This document shows positions 37,401-46,468 of a stretch of 56,801 bases of DNA, piece after piece. The notes beneath the pieces are model-generated. The model was given only the letters and a program-made list of their open reading frames with translations, ran no database searches and was not told the DNA's origin. This DNA is from Thermoplasmatota archaeon. GTDB taxonomy: Archaea > Thermoplasmatota > Penumbrarchaeia > JASLWR01. Position 1 is the stretch's first letter; the number at the start of each line of letters is the position of its first letter. Where the stretch lies: assembly GCA_030740765.1 (NCBI GenBank), contig JASLWR010000017.1, positions 1 to 56,801 of the forward strand, in the 5' to 3' direction. Both the position numbers and the translations under genes were made by a program.

Positions 37401-40400
37401 TTACTGCACCATCAAATATGCCGATTACGGTGTGGAAATTAACGGGGACGTAACAAGTTTGGAAATCAAATACAACAGGATCGAAGAGAACAACAGGGGG
37501 ATATATTTCGGGAACGGGGACCGGGCCACGGTTGAGAACAACGAGATATTGAACAACCTTTACGGGATATACTATTATGGCGCCCCAGCCTCGACCCACG
37601 TCCATAATAACGACATACTGGGGAATACCGATCACGGCATATATGTTAGAGTCGCTCCCGAAGTGAATGCGACGGATAACTACTGGGGATCCGCAAACGG
37701 TCCCACCCACGGCAACAATCCCGGCGGGAACGGTGACAAGGCCAGCAATAATCAGGATTACACGCCCTTTGCTAATTATTTCATCAATAACGACCGGCCG
37801 GTATCCAAGGCCGGCCAAGACCAGACGGTGGTATGGGGAAGGAATGCCACCCTGGACGGAAAAGGCAGTTATGACCAGGAAGAATGCCCTAACGGTGATG
37901 CTGCGGGGAACAAATTGGTATACGATTGGAACGTGTCCGCGAATTACCCTTCGAATCAAATTGTTTTGAACAATCAGAGTTCTCCCACCCCTCATTTCAC
38001 ACTGGTTATGAATGTATCCGGGACCTATACTTTCACCTTGGTGGTCCGTGATCCCGGTGGGAAATGGTCCACCGAGTCAACGGTCCATGTTCATTCCAGG
38101 GCCCCTGACGAACCGACGGAGCTGTGGATAACCCAACGTGATTTGGTTATTACCGCGGATGAAACCTCCCTTTTCTCAGCTGGAGCTAACGATTCGGCCG
38201 GTAACAGAAATTACACCTGGACGCGGGAATGGGAGGTCACGGATCCGAATGCGCAAATGGCGGTTTCTGGTCAGTACAACGAGACAGCGGTTTTCCACCC
38301 ACACTCGGCGGGGGTATGGACCATTAGATGTAATTACTCGGGTGGGGCGGCGAATGGTGGGAGGACGGTTACAAAACAGGTTACGGTTAGATTCGGTGAA
38401 GTTAAAGCCATCATCATTGAGACATTCCAGAACAGACTGAATGTAACGGCGGATAACGAGAATCTCAGGATAACGGCCACCGGTTATGATATAAAGGGAA
38501 ATATCAACAATACGTGGATATCTACCTGGGATGTGAACGATACCGATGCTCGGCTGGACCCGGACCCAAACGAACCTGGAAACGGCCAAAAACGTGTGTT
38601 CATTCCCGGTAATGTGGGCCAATGGACGATTCAATGTGACCTAAAAGAGTTCGGTTTTACCATCGTGACCGCGAATATCAAGGTAAATGTATCACACGGC
38701 ATAGTTAATCGTATTGACGTTACCCCCAAAGATCAAATAACAACTGCGGGAAGTACGATCCAGTACAGTGCCATCGTGTATGACAAAAAGAACAACACCG
38801 TGCCATCCAATCCCACATGGTCAACCGATGATCCCAAGGGCAACATAAGTTCGGGGCTTTATGGGGCCGGCCAGAACGGCACCTGGAACATCATATGTGT
38901 GGTGGATCAGATCCCGGGATCGACCTCGGTCACGGTCAATAAAGGGGCACTGGTCGGTGTGGAGATCACCACTGCGACCGCCGAAGTGCACGCCAACGAA
39001 ACACTTCAATTTTCAGCTAGAGGCTATGATGTGAAGGACAACTCGAAAGTGATATCCTTTAGCTGGGCCGTAACTGATGCGGAGGCACACATATCGCAGC
39101 AATCCGGTCTGTTCACACCCAAGAATGTCGGCACATTCAAGGTCTACGCTAATTACACCGATCGGAGCACCAGAGGGAACTGGAGTGCAGAGGCCACCAT
39201 CCGTGTTCTTCTTGGAAGAATTTATCGTCTGGAGATTACTTCACAGGACGAACTGAAGGCCATCACCGTGGAACAAAAACTCCAGTTGTATGCAAAAGCC
39301 TACGACGTCAAGGATAATGAATATGGTTCAAGCGACTGGACTCCCATGTGGCAGGTGGACGACCCGGATGGCAGTGTAAGTTCCACCGGATTATTTACGC
39401 CCGGTGCCGCATCCATCGGGATATGGACTATCACATGTACCGACACAGCTACTAACATATTCAACACCACTTCTGTGGGCGTGAACCTTGGCCAGTTGAG
39501 TAACATCGTGATCAGCCCCAGCGGCGCTACCGTTGCAGCGGACAAGACACTTCAGCTGACTGCCACCGGTTACGATACAATGAACAACAGCCAGGACATA
39601 ACTGATGAAGTGGCCTGGGATATCTCCAACGGCACAATCGAAAACGGGCTGTTCACCCCTTATACGGCTGGTGAATACACCATATATGCAAACAAGTCGG
39701 GACGCAGCGGGCATGTGTCAGTTAAGGTCACTTTTGGAAAATTATCTCGGATCTGGATCACACCCAATAATCCTTCCATGGACATATATGATGAACAGAA
39801 GTTCAAGGGAACCGGGTATGATATAAAAAACAATGAGATCCATTACGAATGGAACTGGAGTATAACTGACTCCGACGGCTCTATAGGTTTAAAAGGGATC
39901 GAGGTGACCTACACTCCCGGTGCACCTGGTAAATGGGCGTTGACCTGTTCGTATGATAGTATACGTACGAATGTTACGGTAGACGTAACAAACAAAATAA
40001 CCATCACACACAATAGATCTGCGACCCACGTGACCGGAGAGGATCTCATAATAAATGCAAATATAATCGGTTACCACGAATCCATAAGGATATATTATAA
40101 GTACCAACTGTCAGACCTTTACGAATGGAAAAACATGTTATTAAAGGTAGGAAATACATACGAGGGCTATATCCCCAAATTGAACGATCCTGGTATCATA
40201 TTCTATTACATTGAAGTGAACGACGGATATAACGCTCCAACCTCTCACCCTGAACTGAATCCGATTATGAATCCCAACACCGTGAATGTAGTCGAGAAAA
40301 AGGATGGAGAACTCCCTTCGCGAATGGAATTCTGGGTGTGGGATCTCAGAAGTGGCAATTCCATCAAGGTTGATTGGGAGGCTTCGGCACTCAAAGAAGA

Positions 40401-41982
40401 TGTTTTAGCTTATAGAATCTATTACAGCTTATTCCCCTTCAATAGCGTGGACGACTATACCAATAAAGCTATCACACTTGTTGGAGTGGAAAACGTCAGT
40501 TCCACAAGTCACTCAAGAACGGTGAGTGGACTCATTGAGGGCCAGCAGTATTATTTCGCGGTCACTGCCGTAAACGAACACGGTGAGAAGGTCCATGTGA
40601 ATTCACAGGGGATCGTCCCTACAAAACTAATGGAAGGCGTTGTCGATGCGAATCTGTCAGGCATTTATGATATGAAATGGGCGGAGTGCCCCCCGGAATT
40701 CCGCAATAAGTTCGACCATTATGCCATCTACGTGTCCACCAGCGCCATAAACGCGAACAACAAATCCCAGATAGTAATGCGTATACAGGATATACTGACA
40801 ACCACCGCAACAATCAGGGGATTGAATCCAAATAAAGACTACCAATTCGCAATAAGCTACGTTGGGGACGATGGAGAGGAGTTTTACAGGGAGACCGGGA
40901 AGATAAGTCTGGCCAAAGAGGAGATGGGTCTTTTCGACTATTTCACGGAGTACTGGGAAATGTTCATTGGTGCCATATCCGTTCTTGGTGCGGCATTCGG
41001 TTTCATCGCAATCAGGCGGAAAAAGAAAAAAGTGAACGAATACCGAAAAGAGATAACGGATACCTATATGGACAATCGAAAAGAGCCGGCAGTCTGTATC
41101 AAGGAGTTGAAAGGCATCAGGCAGCGTCTCGAGGAGGACGTTCACGAGGAGAGGGTGTCGGAAAACCAGTATCTGATCATAAGGGAAAAATTGAAGGACT
41201 ACATGGCGGAGATGAAGGAAAAGAACCGAAAGCTGAAGAAGAAGGAAATGAAGAAGAAAATGAAGGAGAAACAGAAAGCCCTGGTTGTTGTGGAAAAAAT
41301 GGATCTGGACAAAGAAACGAAGGAAATGAAACCGAAAAAGGCCACCGTGGTGGACTCCGGAAAAGACTTCCATGCCATATTGGGTGTTGCCAGTGATGCA
41401 ACCGAGAAAGAGATAAGGGCTGCATTCAAGAAATTGGCTGAAAAATATCACCCCGACAAGGTTCGGCACTTGGGCAAAGAAATAATCGATGTTGCCGCCA
41501 GGAACATGAGGGAGCTGAACGAGGCCAGGGACACGCTGATTAAGATATTGAAGGAAGGGCCTGAATCGGGGGATACGGGAGGGGCCGACGATGTAAAATT
41601 GCCCGCAAAAGAGGAAGCAGAGAGCCTTCCCGTAACAGAAATAGTTGACGAGGATAGAATGCTTGGTCAGGGCGAGGAAGCTGCTGAAGCTGCAGAAGGT
41701 GAATCTTCGCTTGAAGAAAAAGGCGATGAGAAACCTGAAGTCCCTGCAGAAGAGCCGAAAACCGACTCAAGTGAGGCCACTTCCAACGAGCAAGCCCATG
41801 AGCCGGAAACTTTGACTGTGGAGGAATCTGAAGTGGCCGGGGAACCCGTTGAGGCCGGGGATGATGAAGCTCTTGAGGGATCGGAGGATCCGGAGGAAAG
41901 CACCTTGGAAGAACCGGAAGAAGATGCCAAAGAATTATTTGCATCACTGGACGATGATTTACCCCCTCCCGAGGCCGAATAA
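34495..41982 (+). CDS. Giant membrane-spanning surface protein with cytoplasmic J-domain
   Basis: 2,495 residues; ATG after AGGAGAG (34482-34488), TATA-like TTTATAAAC at 34432. Order: signal peptide (about 15-40); three tandem parallel beta-helix modules of about 400 residues starting near 60, 457 and 859, each opening with SPYxx...IEPGVxVKF and GYGxGDxxAVG; a PKD-like domain (about 1100-1200); seven Ig/Big2-like repeats (about 1203-1836, ITATGYDIKxN type); an irregular beta domain; two FN3 domains; a transmembrane helix near 2153-2175 followed by IRRKKKK. Inside are a Lys/Glu coiled coil, a J-domain at about 2290-2350 with HPD (YHPDKV, His2319), and a ~130-residue acidic tail. It should couple the exterior to DnaK. 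After the TAA the frame stays open and acidic for 28 codons to TGA at 42067-42069. Confidence 0.88.
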   Translation: MGNGINFKYRDVKKKLSSLLIIWMFVCTGLMGLLLLADDEDMTASAAGPTYYNSNLYITAPTTWTAENSPYVFNSSVYVYSNAKLTIEPGVIVKFNGNGKLSIGRSGYGDGDLWAVGNASHNIVFTSFKDDTEGGDTNNDGADTAPAISDWGSIHFYDVNNPNINRMAYCRIKYAEYGIDVREGQIPISVNVSYSTQGIRGYEVNAQPMLTNCNITNNTYGVYLDRTSAATSLQSNLIKDNGYGLVASVVPQVSGNTIENNSIWDGGASRWVPYNVCLKGIVNGDNTWYSSLSPYIVIGSITIADPRLVTIEPGTTLKFNPGYEIEIDGKLTAVGNASHRITFTSYKQNPGKGDWSGLDFDPGAGVYDNNNKLQYCTIEYSTTAIALYDSSPALIDRNNITNNTYGLNIDGTSNPQTITNNNITHNTYPVDCTAHIPSLGTNNISGNSYNNVTVGDYVTHSGTWTESESPYIVRENIRVYNNAKLTIEPGVVVKFKQGKALYAGRIGYGSGDIWAVGTANKRIIFTSNRDDSIAGDSNGDGANTAPAKSDWEYLEFYSVTNSNNNKVQYCDIKYAERGINFETGTITADKCNISLNTYGVYGYNTGVEPTVSNCNISNNTYGLYLDRTSAATSLQSNLIRDNNFGIVCNIVPTVNGNTIVNNSKWDQVEGRFIPYNVCLKGTVKSSNTWYSSLSPYIVIGDVVVDDPYHVTVQPGTTLKFDNQGWDILVKGKFTAVGNPAQRITFTSNRLNPAKGDWDKITLLPGNAQYDNENKFQYCDIEYSSYGLYLDSSSPALIDHNNFTSNDHAMRVYGTSDPQTVTNNIFSDNRYTLYCTAHIPSLSTNTFANNVYNNVSLGGYITSSGVWPLSESPYILHEDIYIYNSARITVQPGVTVKAHNCRIRVGRIGYGDGDFSAVGNATHRITFTSIKDDTIGGDTNGDGGNTAPQKGNWGGIYFYDVNNAVLNELHYCTIKYADYGVEINGDVTSLEIKYNRIEENNRGIYFGNGDRATVENNEILNNLYGIYYYGAPASTHVHNNDILGNTDHGIYVRVAPEVNATDNYWGSANGPTHGNNPGGNGDKASNNQDYTPFANYFINNDRPVSKAGQDQTVVWGRNATLDGKGSYDQEECPNGDAAGNKLVYDWNVSANYPSNQIVLNNQSSPTPHFTLVMNVSGTYTFTLVVRDPGGKWSTESTVHVHSRAPDEPTELWITQRDLVITADETSLFSAGANDSAGNRNYTWTREWEVTDPNAQMAVSGQYNETAVFHPHSAGVWTIRCNYSGGAANGGRTVTKQVTVRFGEVKAIIIETFQNRLNVTADNENLRITATGYDIKGNINNTWISTWDVNDTDARLDPDPNEPGNGQKRVFIPGNVGQWTIQCDLKEFGFTIVTANIKVNVSHGIVNRIDVTPKDQITTAGSTIQYSAIVYDKKNNTVPSNPTWSTDDPKGNISSGLYGAGQNGTWNIICVVDQIPGSTSVTVNKGALVGVEITTATAEVHANETLQFSARGYDVKDNSKVISFSWAVTDAEAHISQQSGLFTPKNVGTFKVYANYTDRSTRGNWSAEATIRVLLGRIYRLEITSQDELKAITVEQKLQLYAKAYDVKDNEYGSSDWTPMWQVDDPDGSVSSTGLFTPGAASIGIWTITCTDTATNIFNTTSVGVNLGQLSNIVISPSGATVAADKTLQLTATGYDTMNNSQDITDEVAWDISNGTIENGLFTPYTAGEYTIYANKSGRSGHVSVKVTFGKLSRIWITPNNPSMDIYDEQKFKGTGYDIKNNEIHYEWNWSITDSDGSIGLKGIEVTYTPGAPGKWALTCSYDSIRTNVTVDVTNKITITHNRSATHVTGEDLIINANIIGYHESIRIYYKYQLSDLYEWKNMLLKVGNTYEGYIPKLNDPGIIFYYIEVNDGYNAPTSHPELNPIMNPNTVNVVEKKDGELPSRMEFWVWDLRSGNSIKVDWEASALKEDVLAYRIYYSLFPFNSVDDYTNKAITLVGVENVSSTSHSRTVSGLIEGQQYYFAVTAVNEHGEKVHVNSQGIVPTKLMEGVVDANLSGIYDMKWAECPPEFRNKFDHYAIYVSTSAINANNKSQIVMRIQDILTTTATIRGLNPNKDYQFAISYVGDDGEEFYRETGKISLAKEEMGLFDYFTEYWEMFIGAISVLGAAFGFIAIRRKKKKVNEYRKEITDTYMDNRKEPAVCIKELKGIRQRLEEDVHEERVSENQYLIIREKLKDYMAEMKEKNRKLKKKEMKKKMKEKQKALVVVEKMDLDKETKEMKPKKATVVDSGKDFHAILGVASDATEKEIRAAFKKLAEKYHPDKVRHLGKEIIDVAARNMRELNEARDTLIKILKEGPESGDTGGADDVKLPAKEEAESLPVTEIVDEDRMLGQGEEAAEAAEGESSLEEKGDEKPEVPAEEPKTDSSEATSNEQAHEPETLTVEESEVAGEPVEAGDDEALEGSEDPEESTLEEPEEDAKELFASLDDDLPPPEAE

Positions 41983-42357
41983 TCCGAAAGTCCCTCGGAT
42001 GCCGTGGATGACATCGACAACGACATTGACGACCTGATCAAGATGTCTGACGAAGTTTTCGATGAGTGATATCAAACTAAAGTTAGGTCAAGGCGGCCAA
42101 TATTACGGCGAATTTCTATTATTTTATGAGCGGAGGACTAGCTTGGGCCAATGTGGGCGAGCTGTCGATTCCATGTACGCAACTGGGTGGAAAAAGTCAG
42201 ATATTATCCGGGAATGCTGGCTTAGATTGGGGCGCATTATTAAAACACCATGACTGCTCTTCACACTGAAATTATTGGTTGTCAATAAGTTAATTATTTA
42301 TATCGTTCAGTGATATTGCGGTGGACTGATATAAGAATTTCAAAACAGTGTGGTCAT

Positions 42358-43704
42358 ATGAGTGTGCAAAACGAAACAAGCTCCGTCGATTCCATATGTG
42401 AAATAATCGAAAAGCGGAAGGTGGGAGTACTTCAACTTCAGTTCTCCGATATACTGGGAAGGGTTAAGACCATAAAGGTACCTGCGAAACAGGTAATGAA
42501 CATCATCAATGACGGAGTATATTTCGACGGTTCGTCCGTGGTTGGTTATGCCACTATCGAGGAATCCGACATGGTAGCGGTCCCCGATCTTGGTACCTTC
42601 TGTGTTCTTCCGGATTCGAACGAATCCTTCAGGAATGCAAGGATGGTATGTGATATCTATACCTCCGATGGCAACCGCTTCGAGGGGGATCCAAGGTAAA
42701 TACTCAAGAAGACCATGGACCGGGCGGAAAAGGAATTAGGTATATTCAACATCGGGCCGGAATTCGAATTTTTCCTCTTTCAACTCTCCCCTGACGGGCT
42801 CCCCTCGGTGAAGCTCGACGACCACGGGTCATATTTCGATATGATGCCGAGATCCCGGGCTGAAGCTGTGAAGGACAGGGTGTGCAGATGGTGTGACGAG
42901 ATCGGCTTCTTCGTGGAAACCTATCACCATGAGGTGGCTCCCTCTCAGCATGAGATCGATCTTTGCTACGGCAATGCCCTTGATATTGCGGACCGTATCA
43001 TGATCCTCAAATATCTCATACGGACGGCTGCATTAAAGGAGGGCTTATTTGCCTCATTCATGCCGAAACCCATAGCGGGAGTCTGCGGGAACGGAATGCA
43101 CGTTCATCAGTCCCTGATCACCCCTGTCGGAAAGAACATATTCGCCGACGAATCGAAAGCGAACGGCCTTAGCGATATCGCCATGTACTACATGGGGGGT
43201 CTTCTCGAGCATGCCACTGAAACATGTGCGATTATGAACTCCAGTGTGAACTCGTACAAGAGACTGGTGCCGGGTTATGAGGCGCCCGTCTATATTTCAT
43301 GGGCTTTTCAAAATCGTAGCACTCTCCTGCGTATCCCTTCAGGCAGGGGAATGGGCACCCGCATCAAGCTTCGAAATCCCGATACTGCCGGCAATCCATA
43401 CCTCCAGTTCGCTCTGATGCTGGCCGCTGGTCTCGACGGCATTGAGAAGAAGACCATGCCTCCTGACCACATGGAGATGGACATATTCTCGCTTTCCCCC
43501 GGACAGAGGGAAAAATGCGGGATCAAGGGACTTCCCGGGAATCTCATTTCCGCGGTTCGGGAGATGGAGAGAAGTGAGCTGGTGAAGGGCACCTTTGGTC
43601 AGCAGATAATGGACCATTTCAAGCATGTTAAGGAAAAAGAATGGGGCGAATACCGAAGCCAGGTGACCCAGTGGGAGATCAATAACCTGCTGCCCGTACT
43701 TTAG
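42358..43704 (+). pseudogene. glnA: Glutamine synthetase interrupted by one in-frame TAA
   Basis: A full-length type I glutamine synthetase (449 codons) joined in one frame except for TAA at 42697-42699 (codon 114), directly after the conserved EGDPR. All key parts are intact: FDGSSVVGYATIEESDM, GPEFEFFLF (metal-binding), HHEVAPSQHEID, NGMHVHQSL, NSYKRLVPGYEAPVYISW and RIPSGRG. The usual residue after GDPR is Tyr, Asn or Ser, so one base change (TAC or TAT to TAA) would explain it. The start at 42358 is chosen for family length. The second half has an internal ATG at 42715, but it could not work alone. It is a mutation, a sequencing error or a readthrough case. Confidence 0.88.
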
Positions 43705-43709
43705 AATAT

Positions 43710-43988
43710 TTACATAATCGCGCTGTTGACGTATGCGATCACTCGGCTGTCGTCATCTCTGCCGATCACCGTGAGTGAGACATGCTTGTTCCATAGCTTT
43801 CTTCTCAATATCTGTGGGCTAACTTTTCGTCCTGTTTTGCTGAGGGCCGGGGAATTGAAATTGGCCAGCCTGATTATTTCGTTATCCAGGTATACGTCGG
43901 TATTGTCTTTATGCCGCTCTTCGACAGTTATTTCGAAGGTGTTTCCGTCGATAACTCGACCCACTTTTCCCACAATGAAATCGGTCAT
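43710..43988 (-). CDS. Small SNase-like (OB-fold) protein, catalytic residues lost
   Basis: 92 residues resembling the first part of a staphylococcal-nuclease-like domain: GRVIDGNTFEI, then IIRLANFNSPALSKTGRK and a helix-strand ending. In active nucleases the segment after the strand reads Arg-Leu-x-Gly-x-x-x-Pro-Glu; here the Glu position is Ala and the C-terminal catalytic Arg region is missing. It may bind nucleic acid without cutting it. It converges on glnA, with 5 bases between stops. Start at ATG 43988. Confidence 0.6.
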   Translation of the reverse strand: MTDFIVGKVGRVIDGNTFEITVEERHKDNTDVYLDNEIIRLANFNSPALSKTGRKVSPQILRRKLWNKHVSLTVIGRDDDSRVIAYVNSAIM

Positions 43989-44284
43989 ATAGATACCCCA
44001 TTTTTCGATTTTAATATATTAATTCAAGCGATTCAATAATATATAAGTTTTGAGGCACGTACATCAACATTTTCAAGATGATGAGGAAATTACGTTTACC
44101 GGGACCTACTATGCGCCGTAATACCAGAAGGCGGGAAGGTCCGTCCCGACCCTACCCATGAGTCAATATGCTTGTTTTATGAGTGTTGATTTTCCGGCAA
44201 TAATCCATTATGGTGCAGAAAAATATATGAAAAGAATATGTTCGAGTGAAAGGTTTATAACGGTGTTCTATAATGGCCTAAGGA
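43989..44284. other. Intergenic region with nested inverted repeat and leaderless promoter
   Basis: No gene. An inverted pair CGGGAC/GTCCCG (44100-44105 with 44143-44148) encloses a second pair GGACCT/AGGTCC (44102-44107 with 44137-44142). TTTATAA at 44254-44260 is about 28 bases before the wHTH start at 44285, so that transcript is probably leaderless. Confidence 0.45.
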
Positions 44285-44482
44285 ATGGGGCAGGCTGAAG
44301 TTATCGAGTTCTTCCAAAATCACGCGAATCAGTGGTTTACAACAAAGGAGATAAGCAGTAATATAAATATATCAAAAGGAGCCGTCAGTGGTTCATTGAA
44401 GAGGCTTATACATCAAGGGGTGGTTGAAAAACGGCGAAATTCTGAAAAAAGACACGGTTTTAAATACCGTTTCAAACACTGA
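44285..44482 (+). CDS. Small winged-helix regulator, paralogue 1
   Basis: 65 residues forming one winged helix: EVIEFFQNHANQWFTTKEIS (first helices), NISKGAVSGSLKRLIHQG (recognition helix), and a wing ending FKYRFKH. It shares its start MGQ-x-EV and about half of its residues with the protein at 48203-48400, so the two are paralogues. No ligand domain. Promoter and gene are arranged for leaderless expression. Target genes are unknown; the small membrane protein gene follows 86 bases later. Confidence 0.8.
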   Translation: MGQAEVIEFFQNHANQWFTTKEISSNINISKGAVSGSLKRLIHQGVVEKRRNSEKRHGFKYRFKH

Positions 44483-44568
44483 TCATACAATCAGTCCAAA
44501 GATTCGACTGGGTGGGAATATAAAAAGTTTAATGGTGAAGATTGAACAATATGGGATGAGGTTGGATC

Positions 44569-44760
44569 ATGGACTTTGGAAACCTTATTGAGTTTTTAAT
44601 GCTTGGGATATTTTCGATTTTTGCTGGCGGTTATATGGTGAAATATTGGCTAGATGGTGGACAAAATTATATGCTCATCACAGGGATATTAGTTATTATC
44701 ATGGGCATCACAATTATAGGGGGTTCCTTCCATTTCTACCGGAAACGAAATTTACACTGA
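44569..44760 (+). CDS. Small two-helix membrane protein
   Basis: 63 residues consisting mostly of two transmembrane helices (LIEFLMLGIFSIFAGGYMV and YMLITGILVIIMGITIIGG) with a short basic end (YRKRNLH). GATGAGG lies upstream of the ATG. Not recognised as a known family. It sits between two regulators/zinc proteins and might be controlled by the wHTH gene just upstream. Confidence 0.65.
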   Translation: MDFGNLIEFLMLGIFSIFAGGYMVKYWLDGGQNYMLITGILVIIMGITIIGGSFHFYRKRNLH

Positions 44761-44962
44761 ATACCAAAAGTGCACTAAACATTCGAGCTTCCCCTTATGG
44801 TAAAAACTGTGGTCCCGCGGTACTACGCCCCGAAAAAAGTATTTTGAATCATGATTGGAATAAAAAAAATTAAATAATCGTGAGTACAACAAGAACTTAT
44901 AGTGCACTGGGGCCAATACCGATTGCATTGAATTGGCATTATTACATAATCGAGGAAAAAAA

Positions 44963-45628
44963 ATGGTTTTAGACAGATCCGAAATGCGAAATTGCCCGGA
45001 ATGTGACGTCCCCTTAAAGGTAAAGAACCTGCCGCGGCATATGAAAAGGAATCACGGGATCGAGATCGGGGACAGCACCGCGGAAATAGAACGTGCATTG
45101 AGCAGAAAGAACAGCGGGATCCGTGCCCGGTTCAGAAACAACTCAATGCTCCAGATAGGATTCCCTATAATCGTGACAATCATTCTTGGGGTATCGATTT
45201 ATTACGGAATTTTTTATGAAGTGAAAAATGATTCAGGCCCAGGATTTCGGCCTGCGCAAGACTTTGTAATATTTGGTCCTCAGGTTAAGGTGCCTGTTGA
45301 CGACCTGACCCACGAAGCTCAATTCTATTCCTATAACTCGGACGGGGTGAAAATCAGGGTACTCCTCCTTCTCGGATCCGATGAAGAACCGAGAGTTGCA
45401 TTCGATGCCAGTGAGAGGGCTTACTCTCAAAAAAAGGGATTTCGACAGGATGGGGACAAGATCGTGGACAATGCCAATGATTGGGAGTTCGATATAGATA
45501 CCATCGGTATTCTGACACTGAATAACGAACGGGCACCTGCACTTTTACCCTGGGAATACTGTTGTCAGAAAGCAAATGTTGCCATCAATATAACTGACCT
45601 GGAAGCTCATAGATACATGTTCGAATGA
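44963..45628 (+). CDS. Zinc-finger membrane protein with Cys-less DUF2318-like domain
   Basis: 221 residues. The ATG at 44963 follows GAGG. The N-terminus has a C2H2-type zinc finger (CPECDVPLKVKNLPRHMKRNH), then a transmembrane helix (IGFPIIVTIILGVSIYYGIF) and an exterior domain similar to DUF2318, a presumed iron or copper-binding domain. In DUF2318 the pattern is AFDACxxCYxxKKGY and VCNNCG; here it is AFDASERAYSQKKGF and IVDNANDWEF, so the metal Cys residues are replaced. The fold is probably kept while metal binding is lost. Function unknown. Confidence 0.65.
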   Translation: MVLDRSEMRNCPECDVPLKVKNLPRHMKRNHGIEIGDSTAEIERALSRKNSGIRARFRNNSMLQIGFPIIVTIILGVSIYYGIFYEVKNDSGPGFRPAQDFVIFGPQVKVPVDDLTHEAQFYSYNSDGVKIRVLLLLGSDEEPRVAFDASERAYSQKKGFRQDGDKIVDNANDWEFDIDTIGILTLNNERAPALLPWEYCCQKANVAINITDLEAHRYMFE

Positions 45629-45648
45629 TATCCGGGACGGAGCACCAT

Positions 45649-46428
45649 TCATAGCACCATCGCCAATCCCACGGCATATTTTTTACTCGTGAAATTTTCC
45701 TTATTCACCATTTCAAATATGTCATCAAGACCCTGGGATTTTACAATTATTCGACACCCGCCCAGTTTGTGAAGACGTACCTTTGCCTCGTTGTGCAGTA
45801 CCACCTTCCATCGGTCTTCCCGGGATTGAATGGAGTTTTCCCCCGGAACCGCCAAACCAGTATTTTCCCCATCGCGCACCAATAATTCCACGTCATAGGT
45901 ATTTACCGACAGACCAATGCCGAGAGCCTTCGTCACTGCCTCTTTCATGGTATACAATGATGTGGATATTAATGCCGTATGATCCCCCGAAGGCTTCTGG
46001 AAAATTCTTCGTTCGGCAGGTGTAAAGGCGGTTCTCAGGAAAGACGATGGTCGCTCCTCAACCACTTCAGCATCTATGCCCAGACCGACGATTGGTTTTC
46101 GTCCCACTGCCGCAATGGCCACCTCGTTCGAATGTGATATCGAGACGCGGATGTCGTTTTGTGACTTTCCATTTATTTTAACGAAAGGCTCGCCACCGGG
46201 CTTAGTAAGTATTTCCAGGCCTTCCGGTGTATAGGGTAATAAAAATTTGCGGACGGCCTCTTTTGCCGCCTCTCTCCCGGCCATCCATTCTTTTTTTCTT
46301 TTTTCGAGTTTAAATGAACTGTATATTTCCAGTTCGTTTTCGCTTAAAGAATCGATGGATCTGTCCTTGATCTGGATCAGGGATATGAAAATGCTATGAC
46401 CTGCCAGTTGAATGGGGATGACGGGCAT
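45649..46428 (-). CDS. 4'-phosphopantetheinyl transferase superfamily protein
   Basis: 259 residues. It transfers the phosphopantetheine arm of CoA to carrier proteins. Conserved points are the two-part family motif: GLGIDAE (Asp119, Glu121, magnesium ligands) and YTMKEAVTKALGIGL (Lys162-Glu163, Lys167), where Tyr replaces the usual Trp. Two-domain length is typical of the Sfp/AcpT-like group. The ATG at 46428 is after a strong AAGGAGA. Carrier proteins are uncommon in archaea; none is visible here, so the target is unknown. With the PlsC-like gene it hints at acyl or polyketide chemistry. Confidence 0.85.
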   Translation of the reverse strand: MPVIPIQLAGHSIFISLIQIKDRSIDSLSENELEIYSSFKLEKRKKEWMAGREAAKEAVRKFLLPYTPEGLEILTKPGGEPFVKINGKSQNDIRVSISHSNEVAIAAVGRKPIVGLGIDAEVVEERPSSFLRTAFTPAERRIFQKPSGDHTALISTSLYTMKEAVTKALGIGLSVNTYDVELLVRDGENTGLAVPGENSIQSREDRWKVVLHNEAKVRLHKLGGCRIIVKSQGLDDIFEMVNKENFTSKKYAVGLAMVL

Positions 46429-46468
46429 GGATATCTCCTTTTTTCTATTTCACCGGCTCTTAGGCGGT

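Noticed and set aside
40657-41469. Long minus-strand frame opposite the giant protein
   Set aside because: Composition (Phe/Leu/His-rich) is the usual shadow of Lys/Glu-rich coding on the other strand; same for 10094-10756 opposite dnaJ.
42062-42253. 63-codon plus-strand frame after the giant gene
   Set aside because: Overlaps the possible extension of the giant protein, no binding site and no protein family resemblance.
42697-42699. General reassignment of TAA to an amino acid
   Set aside because: Genes with clear natural ends (pyrG, the COG2403 GTPase, the PIG-L deacetylase, the FtsX-like permease) terminate at TAA, and other interrupted genes have TAG or TGA.
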